The notes below the pieces were generated by a model. That model made no database searches and was not told the origin of the DNA. It saw nothing but the letters and a program-made list of their open reading frames with translations. Source: Clostridia bacterium (GTDB lineage: Bacteria > Bacillota > Sulfobacillia > SLMV01). Taken from it: DNA of 7,784 nucleotides. The stretch spans positions 1 through 7,784 of the forward strand of contig SLGS01000195.1 of assembly GCA_007136565.1 (NCBI GenBank), written 5' to 3'. The translations under genes were made by a program, and so were the position numbers. Numbering within the stretch: position 1 is the first letter of the stretch; every line of letters begins with the position of its first letter. Shown one piece after another: positions 5,901-7,784 of this stretch.

Positions 5901-6188
5901 TCAGTCATCCCTCTTCATAGATGGATGGGTGGACACGTAGAAGCGGACGAGCTCTTCCACTATCTCGTCGCGCTCGAGGTGGGCCGTGAGAGCGCGCGCG
6001 TTGTGGTGCGCGGTGATGTAGGCCGGCTCGCCGGTGAGGAGATAGTAGGCGATCTGCTGCACGGGATCGTAACCCCGCTCCTGCAGTGCGGAGTACATCA
6101 CGTAAAGCGCCTCGGCGAAATCGATCGGCCTCGGGGTCGCTTCTTCCTCGCGGATTATCCTGGTGTCCCTGGAATCTCTCTCGGTCAC
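5901..6188 (-). CDS. ireB: IreB-family regulatory phosphoprotein (UPF0297 / YrzL)
   Basis: This 95-residue cytosolic protein matches the small IreB family closely in its core. Examples are YSALQERGYDPVQQIAYYLL (31-50), TGEPAYITAHHNAR (51-64) and LERDEIVEELVRFYV (70-84). In Enterococcus, IreB is phosphorylated on N-terminal threonines by the PASTA kinase IreK and acts as a negative regulator of cephalosporin resistance. Thr9 in the DTRI segment is the best-placed equivalent here, though the first 25 residues are divergent. The GTG start at 6188 has GGAGG at 6199-6195 with 6-base spacing. The gene is normally found between alaS and ruvX, and neither is present here. It lies 111 bases after a DUF72 gene and is likely transcribed on its own or by read-through. 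Family assignment is secure, and role in this organism is inferred. Confidence 0.93.
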   Translation of the reverse strand: MTERDSRDTRIIREEEATPRPIDFAEALYVMYSALQERGYDPVQQIAYYLLTGEPAYITAHHNARALTAHLERDEIVEELVRFYVSTHPSMKRDD

Positions 6189-6299
6189 GTTAATCCTCCC
6201 CGCCCTCTCAGAATTCGCCCCCGGGAGAACAACTCCTGCAGGGAGCGCCGCGGATTATTTGCGCCGACGGATTCTCCCTCGGATATCCGCCCGATGATC

Positions 6300-7172
6300 T
6301 CACGACTCACCGAGGATCTCTTTCATGGTCCGGGCGTTCCTCGGAGCGTAGTCCGCGTGGCAATTGTTGAACATCACGAAGGTCTCCTCGGTCATGCGGG
6401 CCAGCTCCCGGATGGGAGCGGCCAGCTCTCGAAGCTCCCCGGGGCTGTAGTCGTAGCGAAAGCGTTCCGACGCCGAGGGAACCCTCCGATTCCAATTCCT
6501 TCGATTGCGCCCGTGAAGGCGAAAGTAGCCCAGTTCAGAGGTCGGGGCGACCACCGTCGGGACGGAGGTGGCCCCCGCCTGCGGTTCATCCACGGTGACG
6601 AGGCCCGCGCCCCACTCGGAAAGGAATCTCCGGGTGGCCTCCAGGACGCGCTCCCGGTACCAGGACCGATGGCGAAATTCCACCACCACCCGAGGCGTAT
6701 CCAGCACCTGCAGGGACCTGTTGATCCAGCCCATGGACTTGCGCCAGCTTCGCCGATCCTCGGCGTGAAAGCCCGGGGGATACTGCAGGAGCACGGCGCC
6801 CAGTTTCCCGGATCGGCGCAGGGGTTCTATCCCCTCGAGGAAGCGACGGAAACACTCCCTGACGACGCCGGGATCTCTCCCGGGAAACTCCCCGGAACGA
6901 AGATCCGCGGGCAGTTGCCCGGGCTCGATTCGGTGAGCGGTCATGGCGGCGAAGGCCTTGACGTGGAAGGTGAAACCCTCCGGCGTGCGGCCGGCCCACG
7001 CCGCTGCGGCGTCCGCCGAGGGTAACGCATAATAGGTCGAGTTCACCTCGACGGTGTCGAAGTGTCTCGAGTAGTAGGATAGGAGACCCTTCGGATCCCT
7101 GCACTCGGCGGGATACCACGCCTCGATCATGGTCCTATCCGCCCAGGAACACGTCCCCACCCTCACGGACAC
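6300..7172 (-). CDS. DUF72 (YecE-like) TIM-barrel family protein
   Basis: This 290-residue cytosolic protein belongs to DUF72, a widespread TIM-barrel family whose biochemical role is unsettled. Family landmarks run in order. The opening is VRVGTCSWAD (3-12), then LLSYYSRHFDTVEVNSTYYA (30-49) and TPEGFTFHVKAFAAMTAHR (63-81). LGAVLLQYPPGF follows at about 124-135, VVVEFRHRSWY at about 162-172, YFRLHGRN, and finally ETFVMFNNCHADYAPRNARTM near the C-terminus. Its length is at the upper end of the usual range. The GTG at 7172 has GGAGG at 7184-7180 with 7-base spacing. It follows the membrane-protein gene by 37 bases, so the two are probably co-transcribed. A 111-base gap separates it from ireB. 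Nothing in the sequence identifies a substrate. Confidence 0.94.
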   Translation of the reverse strand: MSVRVGTCSWADRTMIEAWYPAECRDPKGLLSYYSRHFDTVEVNSTYYALPSADAAAAWAGRTPEGFTFHVKAFAAMTAHRIEPGQLPADLRSGEFPGRDPGVVRECFRRFLEGIEPLRRSGKLGAVLLQYPPGFHAEDRRSWRKSMGWINRSLQVLDTPRVVVEFRHRSWYRERVLEATRRFLSEWGAGLVTVDEPQAGATSVPTVVAPTSELGYFRLHGRNRRNWNRRVPSASERFRYDYSPGELRELAAPIRELARMTEETFVMFNNCHADYAPRNARTMKEILGES

Positions 7173-7189
7173 CGATCCACCTCCCGTAG

Positions 7190-7201
7190 CCCCCCGGGGG
7201 G
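7190..7201. repeat. CCCCCCGGGGGG palindrome between two genes
   Basis: A perfect 12-base self-complementary run lies in the 37-base gap between the membrane-protein stop and the DUF72 ribosome binding site. It could form a short mRNA hairpin after opening its central bases. No T-run follows on the - strand, so a terminator is unlikely. Confidence 0.3.
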
Positions 7202-7209
7202 ACTCTTTA

Positions 7210-7784
7210 TCAGTAAGCCCGACTCCGCCGGCGGCGTCTCCCGGCGGCGGGGAACCAAAGCAGGGCTTGTAGCAATGCCAGGACCACCAGGCCCGAGGGC
7301 CAAAGCGCCGGCACCGCGGCCTCCGAAATGGGTAATCTCGCCAACCAGTGGCTCCAGCCTCCGATGGCGGAGAGACCTAGTATCCAGGACAGGGAGCGAA
7401 GCCGCGCGTCCCGCGTGCGCCGATACAGGGTCCCATACCCCAGGGCCAACAGGGTGTAGACCGGGGGATTCCACTCCGCGGCCAGGGCCCAAACGCTACC
7501 GGCCAGTTCGATACCCCGGGCCGCCGCCAGGTAAAGGAGGACGGGAACGATGATCACGAGAATGGCGGTCAAGACCCCCGTACCCGGGCCCCAACTGACC
7601 CTCATCAGGCCGGTGCGCCCCGCCCGCGGAACGCTGCGGATGGTGCGGAAAAGGGCGTAGATGAGGATCGACCAAAGATAGATACCGGCAACGGGGCCGG
7701 CGAAAATGGTGCCCAGGGTCGCGGGGTTCGCATAGTCGGCGGCGCCGAAGACGGAAACCGACGTCCCGGCAAACCTCACTGCCA
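7210..7784 (-). CDS. Multi-pass membrane protein of unknown family, partial at the window edge
   Basis: The visible part is about 190 residues with four to five hydrophobic segments. Taking the GTG at 7779 as residue 1, they are roughly 24-46, 68-86, 98-115, 128-147 and 156-177. The C-terminus is very basic (GRRRRRSRAY), which suggests that it faces the cytoplasm. The frame is still open at the window edge and no ribosome binding site can be seen before that GTG, so the true start is probably outside. I do not recognise the family. A Yip1-like or ABC-2-like permease fragment is possible but no diagnostic motif is visible. The DUF72 gene follows 37 bases downstream on the same strand. Confidence 0.7.
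   Translation of the reverse strand, partial: AVRFAGTSVSVFGAADYANPATLGTIFAGPVAGIYLWSILIYALFRTIRSVPRAGRTGLMRVSWGPGTGVLTAILVIIVPVLLYLAAARGIELAGSVWALAAEWNPPVYTLLALGYGTLYRRTRDARLRSLSWILGLSAIGGWSHWLARLPISEAAVPALWPSGLVVLALLQALLWFPAAGRRRRRSRAY

Noticed and set aside
5856..7025. 389-codon open frame on the + strand across ireB and the DUF72 gene
   Set aside because: It is antisense to two confidently recognised genes and its product has no family features. Long shadow frames are expected at this GC content.

Overview
This is a GC-rich window with closely packed genes, strong AGGAGG-type ribosome binding sites and several GTG starts. It carries an IreB-family gene and a DUF1405 gene, both mainly Bacillota families, next to genes of a Na+-pump type biotin decarboxylase. 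I infer a GC-rich, probably anaerobic member of the Bacillota or a related deep-branching lineage. No taxonomic marker is present, so this is a guess from gene content.

Positions 1-2318 (+ strand) hold the end of a biotin-dependent decarboxylase operon. It encodes a membrane-anchored OadG/MmdD-like small subunit, a free biotin carrier protein and a free carboxyltransferase subunit (OadA N-terminal part, PycB or 5S type), followed by a strong intrinsic terminator. The carboxyltransferase would pass CO2 from an oxaloacetate-like acid to the biotin on the carrier. The small subunit would anchor the complex to the Na+-pumping beta subunit, which is not in this window. Two oddities are a carrier with ALKL around the biotinyl lysine instead of AMKM, and a small subunit whose C-terminal segment is duplicated.

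Positions 5774 down to 2358 (- strand) form a compact three-gene operon converging on the decarboxylase operon. In transcription order it encodes a small membrane-anchored or exported protein of unknown family, a 649-residue exported protein that looks like a lipase-fold alpha/beta hydrolase without its catalytic serine and has a beta-rich C-terminus, and a DUF1405 membrane protein fused to a CopZ/HMA-type metal-binding domain. The first two genes overlap by ATGA and the third follows after 15 bases. A promoter-like pair with a perfect TTGGTA-N5-TACCAA palindrome over its -10 lies just upstream. The fusion gene also has a well-spaced internal Shine-Dalgarno and GTG exactly at the HMA domain, so it may yield both a membrane fusion and a free metallochaperone. 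This operon is the best candidate here for something undescribed.

Positions 5901-7784 (- strand) hold an IreB-family gene away from its usual alaS/ruvX neighbours, a DUF72 (YecE-like) gene, and a multi-pass membrane protein that runs off the window edge. I saw no tRNA, rRNA, CRISPR array or mobile element.
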